Positions 36,357 through 46,046 of a stretch of DNA of 64,000 nt are shown piece after piece. Both the position numbers and the translations under genes were made by a program. Under the pieces are notes generated by a model, which had not been told where the DNA came from, made no database searches, and worked only from the letters and a program-made list of their open reading frames with translations. Location of the stretch: NCBI GenBank assembly GCA_003134815.1, contig PLCO01000017.1:29269-93268 (forward strand), written 5' to 3'. Position 1 is the stretch's first letter, and each line of letters starts with the position of its first letter. This DNA comes from Acidobacteriaceae bacterium (lineage in GTDB: Bacteria; Acidobacteriota; Terriglobia; Terriglobales; Acidobacteriaceae).

Positions 36357-36381
36357 CGCTTGAAACTTAGGATTGGCAGGA

Positions 36382-38121
36382 ATGACTGACTCACATACGG
36401 AAATCCAGGACGAACGTACTCACTCCAACTTCCTGCGCGATCAGATCGCCGAGGATGTGCGCACCAAGAAGTACGGCGACGCTCAAGTGCAAACGCGTTT
36501 TCCGCCCGAGCCCAACGGCTACCTCCACATTGGCCACGCCAAGGCCATTTTTCTTGACTTCGGTCTCGCCGATGAGTTCGGCGGCAAAACCAACCTCCGT
36601 TTTGACGACACCAATCCCGAGAAGGAAGAAACGGAGTACGTCGAGTCCATCAAGACGGATGTGCGCTGGCTAGGCTTCGATTGGGACCGACTCTGCTATG
36701 CCTCCGACTACTTCGGGCAGCTTTACGAGTGGGCGTTGCAGCTCGTTAAGGCCGGCAAGGCATACGTCGACGACCTCAGCGCCGATGAGATCCGCCGGCA
36801 CCGAGGGACGCTGACTGAACCGGGGACGGACAGCCCCTACCGAAATCGATCAGCCGAAGAAAATCTCGACCTGTTTCAACGAATGAAGTCCGGTGAGTTC
36901 GCCGACGGCAGCCGCGTGCTACGCGCGAAGATCGACATGGCGTCGCCCAACCTGAACATGCGCGATCCGGTGATGTACCGCATCCTCCACGCCACGCATC
37001 ACCGCACCGGCGATGAGTGGTGCATTTACCCCATGTACGACTACGCGCATGGCCAGTCCGATTCGATCGAGCGCGTAACGCACTCCATGTGCACGCTCGA
37101 GTTCACCGACCACCAGCCGCTCTATAAGTGGTTTATTGCCCAGCTCGGTATCTTCCCCTCGCAGCAAATTGAATTCGATCGTCTCAACCTGACTTACACG
37201 CTGCTCTCGAAACGCAAACTACTACAGCTTGTGCAGGAGAATCGCGTCAATGCCTGGGACGATCCGCGCATGCCCACGCTCTCCGGGATGCGCCGCCGTG
37301 GCTTCTCGCCCGGTGCTATCCGCTCGTTCGTCATTTCCGCCGGCGTGTCGCGCACCAACGGCATGGTCGAGATCGAGATGCTTGAGCACTTCCAGCGCGA
37401 CGACCTGAACCACCGCGCCCGCCGCGCCATGGCCGTGCTGCATCCGCTCAAGCTGGTCATCGACAACTATCCCGAGGGCCCCGAAGGGCAAAAGGAAGAT
37501 TTCGTCGAGTTCGTCGAAGTGGCCAACAATCCCGAAGATCCGTCGGCTGGGACGCGCCAGGTGCCGTTCTCGCGCGAGCTTTTTATTGAGCACGACGATT
37601 TCCGCGAGGTTCCGCCGCCGAAGTATTATCGGCTGTCTCCCGGAAAAGAGGTGCGCCTGCGCAACGCGTACTTCGTCACCGCGCAAAGGGTAGTCAAAGA
37701 CGCGCAAGGCAACCCCGTCGAGGTGCACTGCACCTATGATCCGGCGAGCCGCGGCGGCAACTCGCCCGACGGCCGAAAGGTCAAGTCCACCATGCACTGG
37801 GTTTCGGCCGCGCACGCCATCTCCGCCGAAATCCGCCTCTACGACAAGCTCTTCACCAAGCCCGATCCCGGCGACGTAGAAGAAGGCCAGGACGTCCTCG
37901 ACAATCTCAATCCAAACTCGCTCGAAATTCTTACCGGCGCAATGCTTGAGCCGTCGCTCGCGAACGCGAAGCTCGAAGACCGCTTTCAGTTCGAGCGCGT
38001 CGGCTACTTCTGTCTCGATCCCGACTCGGCCCCCGATTCAGTTGAGGGCAAGCTGGTCTTCAACCGCACGCTGCCGCTGAAAGACACTTGGGCCAAGATT
38101 GAAAAGAAGGCGGGAGCATAG
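36382..38121 (+). CDS. glnS: Glutaminyl-tRNA synthetase
   Basis: GlnS charges tRNA(Gln) directly. '[20 protein letters not shown]' carries the HIGH motif, 'LLSKRKLL' the KMSKS motif, and '[18 protein letters not shown]' is diagnostic for GlnRS rather than GluRS. The C-terminal beta-barrel anticodon domain is complete. The track starts at a TTG (36373); the ATG at 36382 is more likely (579 aa). Only bacteria that received glnS by transfer have it; with gltX just upstream this strain has both synthetases side by side. Confidence 0.96.
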   Translation: MTDSHTEIQDERTHSNFLRDQIAEDVRTKKYGDAQVQTRFPPEPNGYLHIGHAKAIFLDFGLADEFGGKTNLRFDDTNPEKEETEYVESIKTDVRWLGFDWDRLCYASDYFGQLYEWALQLVKAGKAYVDDLSADEIRRHRGTLTEPGTDSPYRNRSAEENLDLFQRMKSGEFADGSRVLRAKIDMASPNLNMRDPVMYRILHATHHRTGDEWCIYPMYDYAHGQSDSIERVTHSMCTLEFTDHQPLYKWFIAQLGIFPSQQIEFDRLNLTYTLLSKRKLLQLVQENRVNAWDDPRMPTLSGMRRRGFSPGAIRSFVISAGVSRTNGMVEIEMLEHFQRDDLNHRARRAMAVLHPLKLVIDNYPEGPEGQKEDFVEFVEVANNPEDPSAGTRQVPFSRELFIEHDDFREVPPPKYYRLSPGKEVRLRNAYFVTAQRVVKDAQGNPVEVHCTYDPASRGGNSPDGRKVKSTMHWVSAAHAISAEIRLYDKLFTKPDPGDVEEGQDVLDNLNPNSLEILTGAMLEPSLANAKLEDRFQFERVGYFCLDPDSAPDSVEGKLVFNRTLPLKDTWAKIEKKAGA

Positions 38122-38190
38122 AGCCTGCTCACTGGCGAACAACTGCTCTCGTGCCGTAGAGTGATTCCGTTCACAAGGGAGAGATTCATC

Positions 38191-39915
38191 GTGCATCGGA
38201 ACATGAGAAGGTCGGAACGAGCAGTGGCAATTTCCGCGCTGGCGTTGGGATTCATCGGAACGGGCATCGCGGTCGCGCAAACGGCCGGCAGTGGGCTTGG
38301 CATCAAATCGCTGGGCATCTTTGACAACCAGTCCGACGTAGGCAGCGTCGTGCCCCCGGGAGTCGCAACCTACGACGCAGCAACCGGCGTCTACACCATT
38401 CGCTCAGCTGGCGCAAACCTGTGGGTCAATGTCGACGGATTCCACTTTGTGTGGAAGAAAGTTTCGGGCGACGTATCGCTCACCGCCGACGTGAAGCTGG
38501 CCGACGCCGGTCCAACTGCGAGCCCGCATCGCAAGGCGCTGCTCATGTTCCGGCAGACGCTCGAGCCCGACTCGATGTACGCCGACGCGGCAATTCACGG
38601 CTCGGGCGAAACGGCGCTGCAATACCGGCGCAACAAGGGCGACACCACGCAGGACATCGCCTTCAACATCGGCGCGCCCCAGCGGATGCGGCTTGAAAAG
38701 CGAGGCGACACCATCACGCTCTTCCTGAGCGCGCACGGCGAGCCGTTGCACCAGGTGGGCGCGACCATCAAGCTGCATTTCGGCGGCAATTTTTACGCCG
38801 GCCTGGGAGTATGCGCCCACAACAAAGACGCAGTGGAGCAGGCTACCTTCGCGCATGTGGAGCTGCAGCCGCTGACGACGCTTACAACGGCCGCTCCCGC
38901 GGGGCCGTTAACTCCCGCGCCTGCGGCGCCGGCTACATCCACGTCGGCACCCACTTCGACACCGACACCCATGGCGCTTTACAGCACTCTCCAGACCATC
39001 GCCATCGACAACAGTGCGCGCATGGCATTCGTGATCCAAACCGGCAAAGGGCAGATGGAAGCGCCCAACTGGAGCCGCGATGGCAAAACACTGATCTTTG
39101 ACCGCGCAGGCAAGTTGTGGAGCGTGCCTGCGGCTGAAGGCGACGGCGCGATCTCCGATGCTACGCCGATCGACATTGGCAACGCCACTGATTGCACCGG
39201 CAGCCACGGCCTCTCGCCCGACGGCAAATGGATCGCGATGACCTGCACCACGCCGGACCATCCCGGACGGCGCGTCTATATCGTTCCGGCAGCAGGCGCC
39301 ATTGTGCTTTCCGCGGCCGCCGCGCTGGCCGACGTGGCTAAAGCGTTTCGTTTCGCCCATGGTGAGGCCCTTTTGGTCACGGCGAATCCCGACTCCTACT
39401 TCCATAGCTGGTCGCCGGACGGGAAGTCGATTTTATTTACGCGGCCCAGCCACGGCACGCTCAACATTTATGCCATTTCGCCGGACGGCGGAGCGGAGAC
39501 CGCGCTGACCACGGGCGCCGGCGTGAGCGACGACCCGGATTTTTCGGCCGATGGGCGGTGGATTTATTTCAACTCCGACCGCGCGGGCGGAATGCAGATT
39601 TGGCGCATGAAGCCCGACGGCAGTCAGCCGGAGCAGGTGACCTTCGACGAGAAGCAAAACTGGACGGCGCATCCCTCGCCGGACGGAAAATCGATTTTGA
39701 TTCTGTCTTACGGCAAGGATGCGACCGGGCACGCGGCCAACAAGGACGTGACTTTGCGCATTCTCAACCTTGCCGACGGAAAGATCCGCGACCTGGTGCA
39801 GATTGTGGGTGGATCGGGCAGCGACAACGTGCCCAACTGGGCTCCCGATGGCGCGCACTTTGCGTTTGTGAGCTATCAGTTTCTGCCCGCGGACGATAAC
39901 GGCTCGACGCAGTGA
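38191..39915 (+). CDS. Exported TolB-like beta-propeller protein with N-terminal concanavalin-like domain, GTG start
   Basis: A GTG at 38191 is preceded by GGGAGAG at seven bases and gives 'MHRNMRRSERAVAISALALG', a signal peptide ending at 'AVAQ'. Residues about 40-220 resemble DUF1349-like concanavalin-fold domains ('WKKVSGDVSLTADVKL', 'RMRLEKRGDTITLFLS'). A Pro/Thr/Ala-rich hinge follows, and the C-terminal half contains WD40-like/PD40 blades: 'LSPDGKWIAMTC', 'WSPDGKSILFTR', 'FSADGRWIYFNSDRAGG' and 'PSPDGKSILILSYG'. A periplasmic or surface binding role is likely; enzymatic activity is not evident. 574 aa. Confidence 0.82.
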   Translation: MHRNMRRSERAVAISALALGFIGTGIAVAQTAGSGLGIKSLGIFDNQSDVGSVVPPGVATYDAATGVYTIRSAGANLWVNVDGFHFVWKKVSGDVSLTADVKLADAGPTASPHRKALLMFRQTLEPDSMYADAAIHGSGETALQYRRNKGDTTQDIAFNIGAPQRMRLEKRGDTITLFLSAHGEPLHQVGATIKLHFGGNFYAGLGVCAHNKDAVEQATFAHVELQPLTTLTTAAPAGPLTPAPAAPATSTSAPTSTPTPMALYSTLQTIAIDNSARMAFVIQTGKGQMEAPNWSRDGKTLIFDRAGKLWSVPAAEGDGAISDATPIDIGNATDCTGSHGLSPDGKWIAMTCTTPDHPGRRVYIVPAAGAIVLSAAAALADVAKAFRFAHGEALLVTANPDSYFHSWSPDGKSILFTRPSHGTLNIYAISPDGGAETALTTGAGVSDDPDFSADGRWIYFNSDRAGGMQIWRMKPDGSQPEQVTFDEKQNWTAHPSPDGKSILILSYGKDATGHAANKDVTLRILNLADGKIRDLVQIVGGSGSDNVPNWAPDGAHFAFVSYQFLPADDNGSTQ

Positions 39916-39986
39916 GCGTTGGCTGAGACGGCAACGCTCACTGCGGAATGTTGGCTGCGCATCGCGCTGCTACTTCCCGATCACCG

Positions 39987-40487
39987 CTACTTCCCGATCA
40001 CATCGATCGGCACGTTGATCGTCTTGGGCGGCATGCACTGGTTCTGGTCGCAGGCCTGGTAGTGCAGCTTGCCCTGCACAAGGTGATTGCCCGGCGTGGC
40101 CACGATGCGCGCCTGAATGATGAACTCGCCGGTGTAGACGCTGAGCTTGGTTTTGGGATCGAAGGTCAGCGAGATGATGGTGCCGGGCGGATAGATGGCC
40201 GAATGAAGCTGCACACCCACACCTTCAGGAATCGAAAAATCCGTCGGGATCAGGAACGCATCGCTTGGCGTGTGCGAGTTGATGTGCAGCCCCTGCGCGA
40301 CGCGGAAGTGCAGCGTGACCGGGCTCGCCTTGCCCGCGGGGACGCTCACCTGCTCGGGAAAGAGATATTGCACTGCGTCGGTCTTGATGATGGAGCGATC
40401 CTGCATGGCCGGCGAAACCACCTGCGCCCGGCTCGCCAGAGCGGCGAGGCCCGAAACTGCAACCAATGTCCAGAGTTGTATCTTCAC
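39987..40487 (-). CDS. Stand-alone DsbD N-terminal-like domain, exported
   Basis: The signal peptide 'MKIQLWTLVAVSGLAALASRA' is followed by an immunoglobulin-like domain matching the periplasmic alpha domain of DsbD. The redox cysteine pair is in 'HYQACDQNQCMPPKTI'. The membrane and thioredoxin domains of full DsbD are absent. About 650 bases away, on the same strand, lies a TlpA/ResA-like thioredoxin, so the two may form a periplasmic electron-transfer pair. 166 aa. Confidence 0.85.
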   Translation of the reverse strand: MKIQLWTLVAVSGLAALASRAQVVSPAMQDRSIIKTDAVQYLFPEQVSVPAGKASPVTLHFRVAQGLHINSHTPSDAFLIPTDFSIPEGVGVQLHSAIYPPGTIISLTFDPKTKLSVYTGEFIIQARIVATPGNHLVQGKLHYQACDQNQCMPPKTINVPIDVIGK

Positions 40488-40578
40488 GTCGACCTTCGAT
40501 CTTTGATCTCGATGCCCAACTTGGGCGGGTTCAGCCTAGCACGTCAAAGGGTTTAGGGGCGGCTGCCAGGATTGCACA

Positions 40579-41061
40579 TCAATTTGGCTCTGCCTTCACA
40601 TCAGAGACTGATTCGAGCACCAAGAAAAACCAAGGAATCTGCTTTCGCTTACAGACAAACAAGCCATGAAACGTGGCAGTGACCGAATAATTGGGAGGTG
40701 GCGGCGGATGAAGAGAACCGGGTGATGCTGCAAACCCCGGTAATGGGCCACCGTGGAGGTCGGTGGACATGGCGTCATAATGAGTGAACGTTTGCCATGA
40801 CTCGTCTTGCTTCAGCCTGAAGCGGACTCGAACTCCCGATTTTTCGGGAGTCTGCCACCAAAGGGCAGTCTGACATTGGTCGTTCCTTAAGCCACCGTTG
40901 TCCACTCCATGCCAAGTCGTCGCGCGAACGGTAATCATTTTCCCGCAAAACTGGGACGGATCTCGGTCAATGGCACAAAGATCCGCGTCTTGTGCATGCG
41001 CCGCAGAACATGAATACAGGATGGTAACTGCGAGCGCACAACGCAACGTGAGTTTCTGCAT
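40579..41061 (-). CDS. Exported protein of unknown function
   Basis: The start at 41061 (seventh residue of the track ORF) has AGAGGA six bases upstream and opens a signal peptide ('MQKLTLRCALAVTILYSCSA', cleaved after AHAQ). The mature part of about 137 residues has five or so Cys, including 'DLCAIDRDPSQFCGKMITVR', which suggests disulfides and recalls small lipoprotein-like or OB-fold exported proteins. No family assigned. It lies between the two periplasmic redox genes. Confidence 0.65.
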   Translation of the reverse strand: MQKLTLRCALAVTILYSCSAAHAQDADLCAIDRDPSQFCGKMITVRATTWHGVDNGGLRNDQCQTALWWQTPEKSGVRVRFRLKQDESWQTFTHYDAMSTDLHGGPLPGFAASPGSLHPPPPPNYSVTATFHGLFVCKRKQIPWFFLVLESVSDVKAEPN

Positions 41062-41130
41062 AACGAATCCTCTTCGCAAGCTGCGTCAGATTAAGCGGCA
41101 GATTCTCCAACTCTCTGACTCGCCGATCTG

Positions 41131-41781
41131 CTAATCCTCCAGCGCCTTCTTGATGTTCCCTTCGATGTCGCTCTCCGAAGTCAGGCCCACGGATGCCGCC
41201 ACCACCTTGCCGTTGCGATCGACAAAGAACGACGCGGGCAAATCGTCGAGCCCGCCGTAGTCGGCGCTAATGCTGTCGCCGTCAAGCAGCACAGGGTAGG
41301 GAACCTTCATCTCGGTGACGAACTTGCCGGCGTTTGCCTCAGCCTTAGCCCATCCGGCTTTGTCGCTCGCCTTCAGGTCGTCGCCCTCGGTGTCCACTCC
41401 CAGCACCTCGAAACCCTGCGCTGCATACTTGTCGCGCAACTCGACGATCCACGGCGTTTCCACCTTGCACGGGCCGCACCATGTGGCCCAGAAGTTGATC
41501 ATCACAGCTTTGCCCTTGTAGCTCGCGAGCGAGACTTTGCTGCCACTCAGATTGTCAAGCGCGAAGGCGGGCGCAGGCTTGCCGTTGAGCGGCGAAATAT
41601 ATTCCGGCCCGCCGGTGTCAGGAGATGGCACAAGCACGCCCTGAGAGGCCCCGGCCAGCAGCCGCTCGACAGCTTGCCGGCGATACTCCATGTTCGCCCA
41701 GCCTGCCCAGGCAAAGATGGCCAGAATGAAAAAGACTGTTGTAATAACGACGGTATTTCGGCGCATGGGGAAAGCCTTCAT
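41131..41781 (-). CDS. TlpA/ResA-like membrane-anchored thioredoxin
   Basis: An N-terminal anchor ('VVITTVFFILAIFAWAGWA') holds a periplasmic thioredoxin domain with the active-site motif 'NFWATWCGPCKVETPW'. 'PAPAFALDNLSGSKVSLASY' and 'PASFFVDRNGKVV' are typical of AhpC-TSA/TlpA-type reductases that serve cytochrome c maturation or protein thiol repair. ATG at 41781 or 41766 could start it. 216 aa. Nearby genes for a DsbD-like domain and a Cys-containing exported protein suit a redox cluster. Confidence 0.9.
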   Translation of the reverse strand: MKAFPMRRNTVVITTVFFILAIFAWAGWANMEYRRQAVERLLAGASQGVLVPSPDTGGPEYISPLNGKPAPAFALDNLSGSKVSLASYKGKAVMINFWATWCGPCKVETPWIVELRDKYAAQGFEVLGVDTEGDDLKASDKAGWAKAEANAGKFVTEMKVPYPVLLDGDSISADYGGLDDLPASFFVDRNGKVVAASVGLTSESDIEGNIKKALED

Positions 41782-41855
41782 GAATCTATTGTACGAGCGG
41801 GTGTACGAGCCGGGCAGCAGGGATTACGGGCCGCTGGCTTTGCTGTTAGCATGAA

Positions 41856-42875
41856 ATGCCAATGAGCCTCACCAGGCCAATCAGCACTTCCGGGAATGTC
41901 GAGCCCTTCCAGCCCGCAGCGCTGGTCCGCACCGAGGCTGCCGCGCTTGAAGTGTTGGCCGCGCGCCTCGATGGGGCGATGGCCGAATCGTTTGCGCGCG
42001 CTGTGGAGATGATTCTGCGCTGCGGCGAGTCGCACGGGCGCGTCGTGGTCACCGGGATGGGCAAGAGCGGCATCATCGCGCAGAAGATCGCGGCTACGCT
42101 CAGCTCCACCGGCTCGCCGGCGCTGTTTCTGCATCCGGCCGAGGCGGTGCACGGCGACATCGGGATGCTGATGCGCGGAGATGTTGTTATCGCACTTTCC
42201 GCCTCGGGCGAAACCGAGGAGATTCTGCGCCTGCTGGCCACTCTCAAACGCAAAGGCGATGCGCTCATCACTTTCTGCTGCAATCTGCAATCGACGTTGG
42301 CTCAGGCGAGCGACGTGGCTCTCGATTGCAGCGTGGAGCGCGAAGCCTGCGGGCTGAATCTCGCGCCCACGGCGTCGACCACGGCGATGCTCGCGCTAGG
42401 CGATGCGCTGGCCGTTGCGGTGAGCCTGCGCAAGGGTTTTCGCGCGGAGGATTTTGCTGAGCTGCACCCGGGCGGCAAATTGGGTAAACAACTCGCCAAG
42501 GTCCGAGAGTTGATGCACACAGGCGAAGACGTTCCTGTTGTCGCGCCCTCAACGCCGATGGCAGACGTGATCTTCGAGATGTCGTCAAAAAAGCTGGGGA
42601 TGACGACGGTGCAGGAAAACGGGAAGCTGCGCGGCGTGATCTCGGACGGCGACTTGCGGCGATTGCTCGAACGCGAAGGCGGCGCGGCGCTCGGCAAGAC
42701 GGCCGGCGAAGCGATGAATGCTCGTCCGCGCACCATTGCCGCGGAAGAACTCGCGGCCCGCGCGCTCGCGATTCTCGAAGAGCGCAAGATCACTTCGCTG
42801 ATCGTCATCGATGCCGAGCACAAGGTCGAGGGCGTGGTGCATCTGCACGATCTGTGGGGTGTGGAGCTCATCTGA
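41856..42875 (+). CDS. kdsD: Arabinose-5-phosphate isomerase (KdsD/KpsF/GutQ family)
   Basis: The enzyme interconverts ribulose-5-phosphate and arabinose-5-phosphate, the first step towards Kdo for lipopolysaccharide. The SIS domain shows 'VVVTGMGKSGIIAQKIAATL', 'HPAEAVHGDIGMLMRGDVVI' and 'LSASGETEEILRLL'; two CBS domains follow ('TPMADVIFEMSSKKLGMTTV' and 'RTIAAEELAARALAIL'). 339 aa, normal. ATG 41862 is an equally possible start. Its presence supports a Gram-negative outer membrane. Confidence 0.94.
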   Translation: MPMSLTRPISTSGNVEPFQPAALVRTEAAALEVLAARLDGAMAESFARAVEMILRCGESHGRVVVTGMGKSGIIAQKIAATLSSTGSPALFLHPAEAVHGDIGMLMRGDVVIALSASGETEEILRLLATLKRKGDALITFCCNLQSTLAQASDVALDCSVEREACGLNLAPTASTTAMLALGDALAVAVSLRKGFRAEDFAELHPGGKLGKQLAKVRELMHTGEDVPVVAPSTPMADVIFEMSSKKLGMTTVQENGKLRGVISDGDLRRLLEREGGAALGKTAGEAMNARPRTIAAEELAARALAILEERKITSLIVIDAEHKVEGVVHLHDLWGVELI

Positions 42876-42954
42876 TGGCAGGGGTCAGAGAAACTGCTGG
42901 TCGAGGTTCGTGCTTTCTTCAAGGCAGTTGGGACTCGCACAATCACCGCGCCGT

Positions 42955-43374
42955 TCACCGATACTGCGGCGCCAGCAACGCGACCATCTCCAGGTCGCGG
43001 TCCAGAATGACGGATTTGTCGGGGTTGGAAGCGTCGTAGTGGACCTGAAGATGCTTGTCTTTAACCTGGCGCAGGAATTCATCGGCTTCTTCCTCGCGGC
43101 GAAAATGATGGACGTGGTTGCCTGAACGGTACTCGCCCACGAAGTAGGTGTAGGTAAGCTCGACCCAGTAGCGCAGCCCCTGTTTGTGAACTTGCCCGCT
43201 TTGGATCGTTCCGTCCGTTGCCGGCCATCCGGCCATCGCTTTGTTCTGCCGCCATTTCTGGTAAAGTCTCCGCGCGCCGAACGCCGCCAGCGCGCCCGGA
43301 ATAATCCCGCCCATCTTGAGGAGCTTGACCACCACAAACACGATCTCGCCCCAGGAGATGTGGTGGAAATTCAT
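42955..43374 (-). CDS. DUF3592-like protein
   Basis: An N-terminal hydrophobic stretch ('IVFVVVKLLKMGGIIPGALAA') precedes a soluble domain with 'WPATDGTIQSGQV', 'VELTYTYFVGEYRSG' and 'VHYDASNPDKSVIL', which is the typical pattern of DUF3592 proteins ('WP...G.I', then '.Y.Y.V.G'). Function unknown; probably membrane associated. 139 aa. It converges on kdsD. Confidence 0.78.
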   Translation of the reverse strand: MNFHHISWGEIVFVVVKLLKMGGIIPGALAAFGARRLYQKWRQNKAMAGWPATDGTIQSGQVHKQGLRYWVELTYTYFVGEYRSGNHVHHFRREEEADEFLRQVKDKHLQVHYDASNPDKSVILDRDLEMVALLAPQYR

Positions 43375-43440
43375 GCCTGAAAGTATGCCACAGAGCGTGG
43401 AAATCCGATTCGCGCTATGATTTTGTCAGGAGTTAAGGCA

Positions 43441-43704
43441 ATGACCACCCGCATCGTTCGCGCTGGAAACACGCTCACGGTTGAGATTCCGGAGGAGCTT
43501 GTCGCTCAGGCTGCGCTGCCTGTGGGCGAGCCGCTGGAGTGGGTTCCAAACGGGTCCGGCAGCATCGCGCTCGTGAAGCAGCCAAATCCCGACGCGAAGC
43601 CGAGGAAGCGATTGACGCTTGAGGAGCTTCTGGAGGGAATTCCAGAAGGGACACGGATCCCTGAATGCGATTGGGGACCTCCCCGTGGGGTTGAGTTTTG
43701 GTAG
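43441..43704 (+). CDS. MazE/AbrB-type antitoxin
   Basis: The ATG at 43441 has AGGAG at good spacing. The N-terminal half is a SpoVT/AbrB-like swapped-hairpin domain ('TTRIVRAGNTLTVEIPEELV', 'LPVGEPLEWVPNG'), and the tail is acidic with 'LTLEELLEGIPEG', as in MazE antitoxins. The stop overlaps the TTG start of the MazF-like toxin, so the two are coupled. 87 aa. Confidence 0.85.
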   Translation: MTTRIVRAGNTLTVEIPEELVAQAALPVGEPLEWVPNGSGSIALVKQPNPDAKPRKRLTLEELLEGIPEGTRIPECDWGPPRGVEFW

Positions 43705-44049
43705 ACCCATATTGTCCCGATAGCGGAGACTTCATATGGATCGACTTCGATCCGCAGGTTGGGCATGAACAAGCCGGTCACAGATCTGCGATTGTGTTGT
43801 CGCCGAGGTCGTTCAATTCAAGGACCTCGCTGGTTTTCGCGTGCCCTATTTCCCGGCAAGCGCAAGGATTTTCCGTTTGAAGTTGTGCTTCCCACGCACC
43901 TCGCTGTACATGGGGTCGTACTATGTGAACACATGCGCAGCATGGATTGGCGGGCCCGCCGCGTCACCTTCGTTGGGAGGGCCCCGGACGAGATTCTTCT
44001 TGAGGTGCGCGAAGTGGTTGCAACCATCGCAGGCGTGGATCTCGAATGA
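43698..44049 (+). pseudogene. MazF-type toxin gene interrupted by a +1 frameshift
   Basis: The first frame (TTG start 43698) reads 'VDPYCPDSGDFIWIDFDPQV', 'GHEQAGHRSAIVLSPRSFN' and stops after 'ACPISRQAQGFSV'. The frame of the 43759 ORF continues the MazF pattern as 'FPFEVVLPTHLAVHGVVLCE', 'RSMDWRARRVTFVGRAPDEI'. The two join exactly if one T is removed from the TTTT run at 43869-43872 (GGATTTTCCG), giving 'QGFPFEVVLP'. The gene is thus either an inactive toxin or carries a sequencing error at a short homopolymer. Intact MazF proteins are endoribonucleases. Confidence 0.88.
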
Positions 44050-44144
44050 CCGTCTGCACTGACTTCCCCAACATTTAGAATGAAAGCTGCTCTAATTTGC
44101 CTTGCGTTCGCCTAAGCGGACGGGAAAGTTCGCACAAAATCTCT

Positions 44145-46010
44145 ATGCACCGTTGGTCGAAGCTCTTTATACCCACACTGCGCGAGGCCCCGGCGGACGC
44201 CGAAGTGGCCAGCCACAAGTTTCTTTTGCGCGCCGGCTACATTCGCCAGCTCGGCGCGGGCATCTATAACTACCTCTTTCTTGGGGCACGCTCGCTGAAC
44301 AAGATCATCGGTATCGTGCGCGAAGAGATGGATCAGATCGCGCAGGAGTTTTACCTGCCGGCGATTCTGCCGCGCGAGCCGTGGGAGCAGAGCGGCCGCT
44401 GGACGACGATGGGCGATAATATGTTTCGCCTTAAGGACCGCAAGGGCGCGGATCTGTGTCTGGGGATGACCCATGAAGAGATCATGACGTCGATTGCGCG
44501 CAATGAGCTGCGCAGCTACAAGCAGTTGCCGCAGATCTGGTACCAGATTCAGACCAAGTTCCGCGACGAGCCACGGCCTAAGGGCGGCTTGCTGCGCGTG
44601 CGCCAATTCACCATGAAGGACAGCTACTCCTTCGACATTGATAAGGCGGGGCTCGACCGCAGCTTCGATCTGCACGACCGCGTCTATCGGTTTATCTTCA
44701 CCCGCTGCGGGCTCAAGTTCGTCGCCGTCGAGGCCGACTCGGGCGCGATGGGCGGCTCGCAGTCGCAGGAGTTCATGGTCTACACCGACGCGGGCGAAGA
44801 CCTGATTGCAAGCTGCCCCGTGTGCGGCTACGCGGCGAATCTGGAAAAAGCGACCTCGCGGCTTGATCCGGTTTTGGAGATGCCTCCAACCGGGGGCGGA
44901 AGTCCGGAGCTCGTACACACGCCCGGATGCGGTTCGATTGCCGATGTGGCCGCGTTCTTTGAAATCTCTCCGGCCTCCGACATCAAATGCGTCGCGTACA
45001 TGGCGTCCATCTCCGGCGAATTGAAGCCGGCAGTCGTATTCCTGCGCGGAGACCATCAAGTCAATGAGGCAAAATTGATGGGAGTTCTTTTCGCATCCGA
45101 GTTGAGGCCGATGCAGGCGAATGAGATCGAGGAGGTCTTTCATGCGCCCGCGGGTTTCCTCGGACCCATTGGCCTTGATCCGGCGAGCAAAGCAAAATAT
45201 GAAGCTGCATTCACGCTGGATGTTCTCGAATCCGAGCGCGGCGACGCCTCGAAACGGAATCGCCTCGACTTTTTCCATTCCGACGCTGGGGCTCGGGCGC
45301 CGCTGGTCATCGTCGATCGCGCGCTCGAAGGCCGGAAAAACATGGTCTGCGGCGCCAACAAGCTTGATTACCACCTGCGCAATGCGACGCTCGGCCGCGA
45401 TTTCAGCTGGACCATCGCCGCCGACATTCGCAGCGTGAACGAGGGTGAGGGCTGCCCGAAGGATGGCTGCAAGGGCAAGCTTGTCGTCGGCAAAGCCGTC
45501 GAGGTGGGCCATATTTTCAAGCTCGGCTACAAGTACTCCGAGTCCATGGGCGCGCGCGTACTCGACGAGAACGGAAAAGAAGTGACGCCGATTATGGGCA
45601 GTTACGGCATCGGCATCGAGCGCATTCTCACGGCGGCCATCGAGCAATCGAACGACGCCAACGGCTTCTGCCTGCCGGCCTCCATTGCGCCGTTCGCGGT
45701 GGTCGTTACCATTACGAATGTGGGCGACTTTTCGCTGCGCGCCGCCGGAGAGCAAATCGCCATCGATCTTGAAGCAGCGGGACTGGATGTGCTGCTCGAC
45801 GATCGCGATGAGCGCGCCGGCGTCAAATTCAAGGATGCGGATCTGATCGGCGTTCCCTACCGCATCAATGTGGGCAAGAAGGTTGCCTCAGGCCAAGTGG
45901 AACTGGTGACGCGTTCGACGAGCAGCAGCGTTGATGTAGCCTTGGGCGATGTAGTATCGCTGGTGAAGAAGCGCGTGGAAGAAGAGCGGCTGCTGGAAGC
46001 AAGTCTCTAG
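44145..46010 (+). CDS. proS: Prolyl-tRNA synthetase (bacterial type with editing domain)
   Basis: ProS charges tRNA(Pro). The start at 44145 gives the standard '[20 protein letters not shown]'. Class II motifs are visible in '[12 protein letters not shown]', '[20 protein letters not shown]' and '[11 protein letters not shown]'. Between motifs 2 and 3 lies the roughly 180-residue editing (INS) domain, characteristic of bacterial ProRS. 621 aa. The antisense 547-aa ORF in the track is a shadow. Confidence 0.96.
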   Translation: MHRWSKLFIPTLREAPADAEVASHKFLLRAGYIRQLGAGIYNYLFLGARSLNKIIGIVREEMDQIAQEFYLPAILPREPWEQSGRWTTMGDNMFRLKDRKGADLCLGMTHEEIMTSIARNELRSYKQLPQIWYQIQTKFRDEPRPKGGLLRVRQFTMKDSYSFDIDKAGLDRSFDLHDRVYRFIFTRCGLKFVAVEADSGAMGGSQSQEFMVYTDAGEDLIASCPVCGYAANLEKATSRLDPVLEMPPTGGGSPELVHTPGCGSIADVAAFFEISPASDIKCVAYMASISGELKPAVVFLRGDHQVNEAKLMGVLFASELRPMQANEIEEVFHAPAGFLGPIGLDPASKAKYEAAFTLDVLESERGDASKRNRLDFFHSDAGARAPLVIVDRALEGRKNMVCGANKLDYHLRNATLGRDFSWTIAADIRSVNEGEGCPKDGCKGKLVVGKAVEVGHIFKLGYKYSESMGARVLDENGKEVTPIMGSYGIGIERILTAAIEQSNDANGFCLPASIAPFAVVVTITNVGDFSLRAAGEQIAIDLEAAGLDVLLDDRDERAGVKFKDADLIGVPYRINVGKKVASGQVELVTRSTSSSVDVALGDVVSLVKKRVEEERLLEASL

Positions 46011-46046
46011 CTGATTCCGGTTCTCCAGTGGTTTCAAGGAGCGGCA

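Noticed and set aside
44112-45755. 547-aa minus-strand ORF
   Set aside because: Complete antisense shadow of proS.
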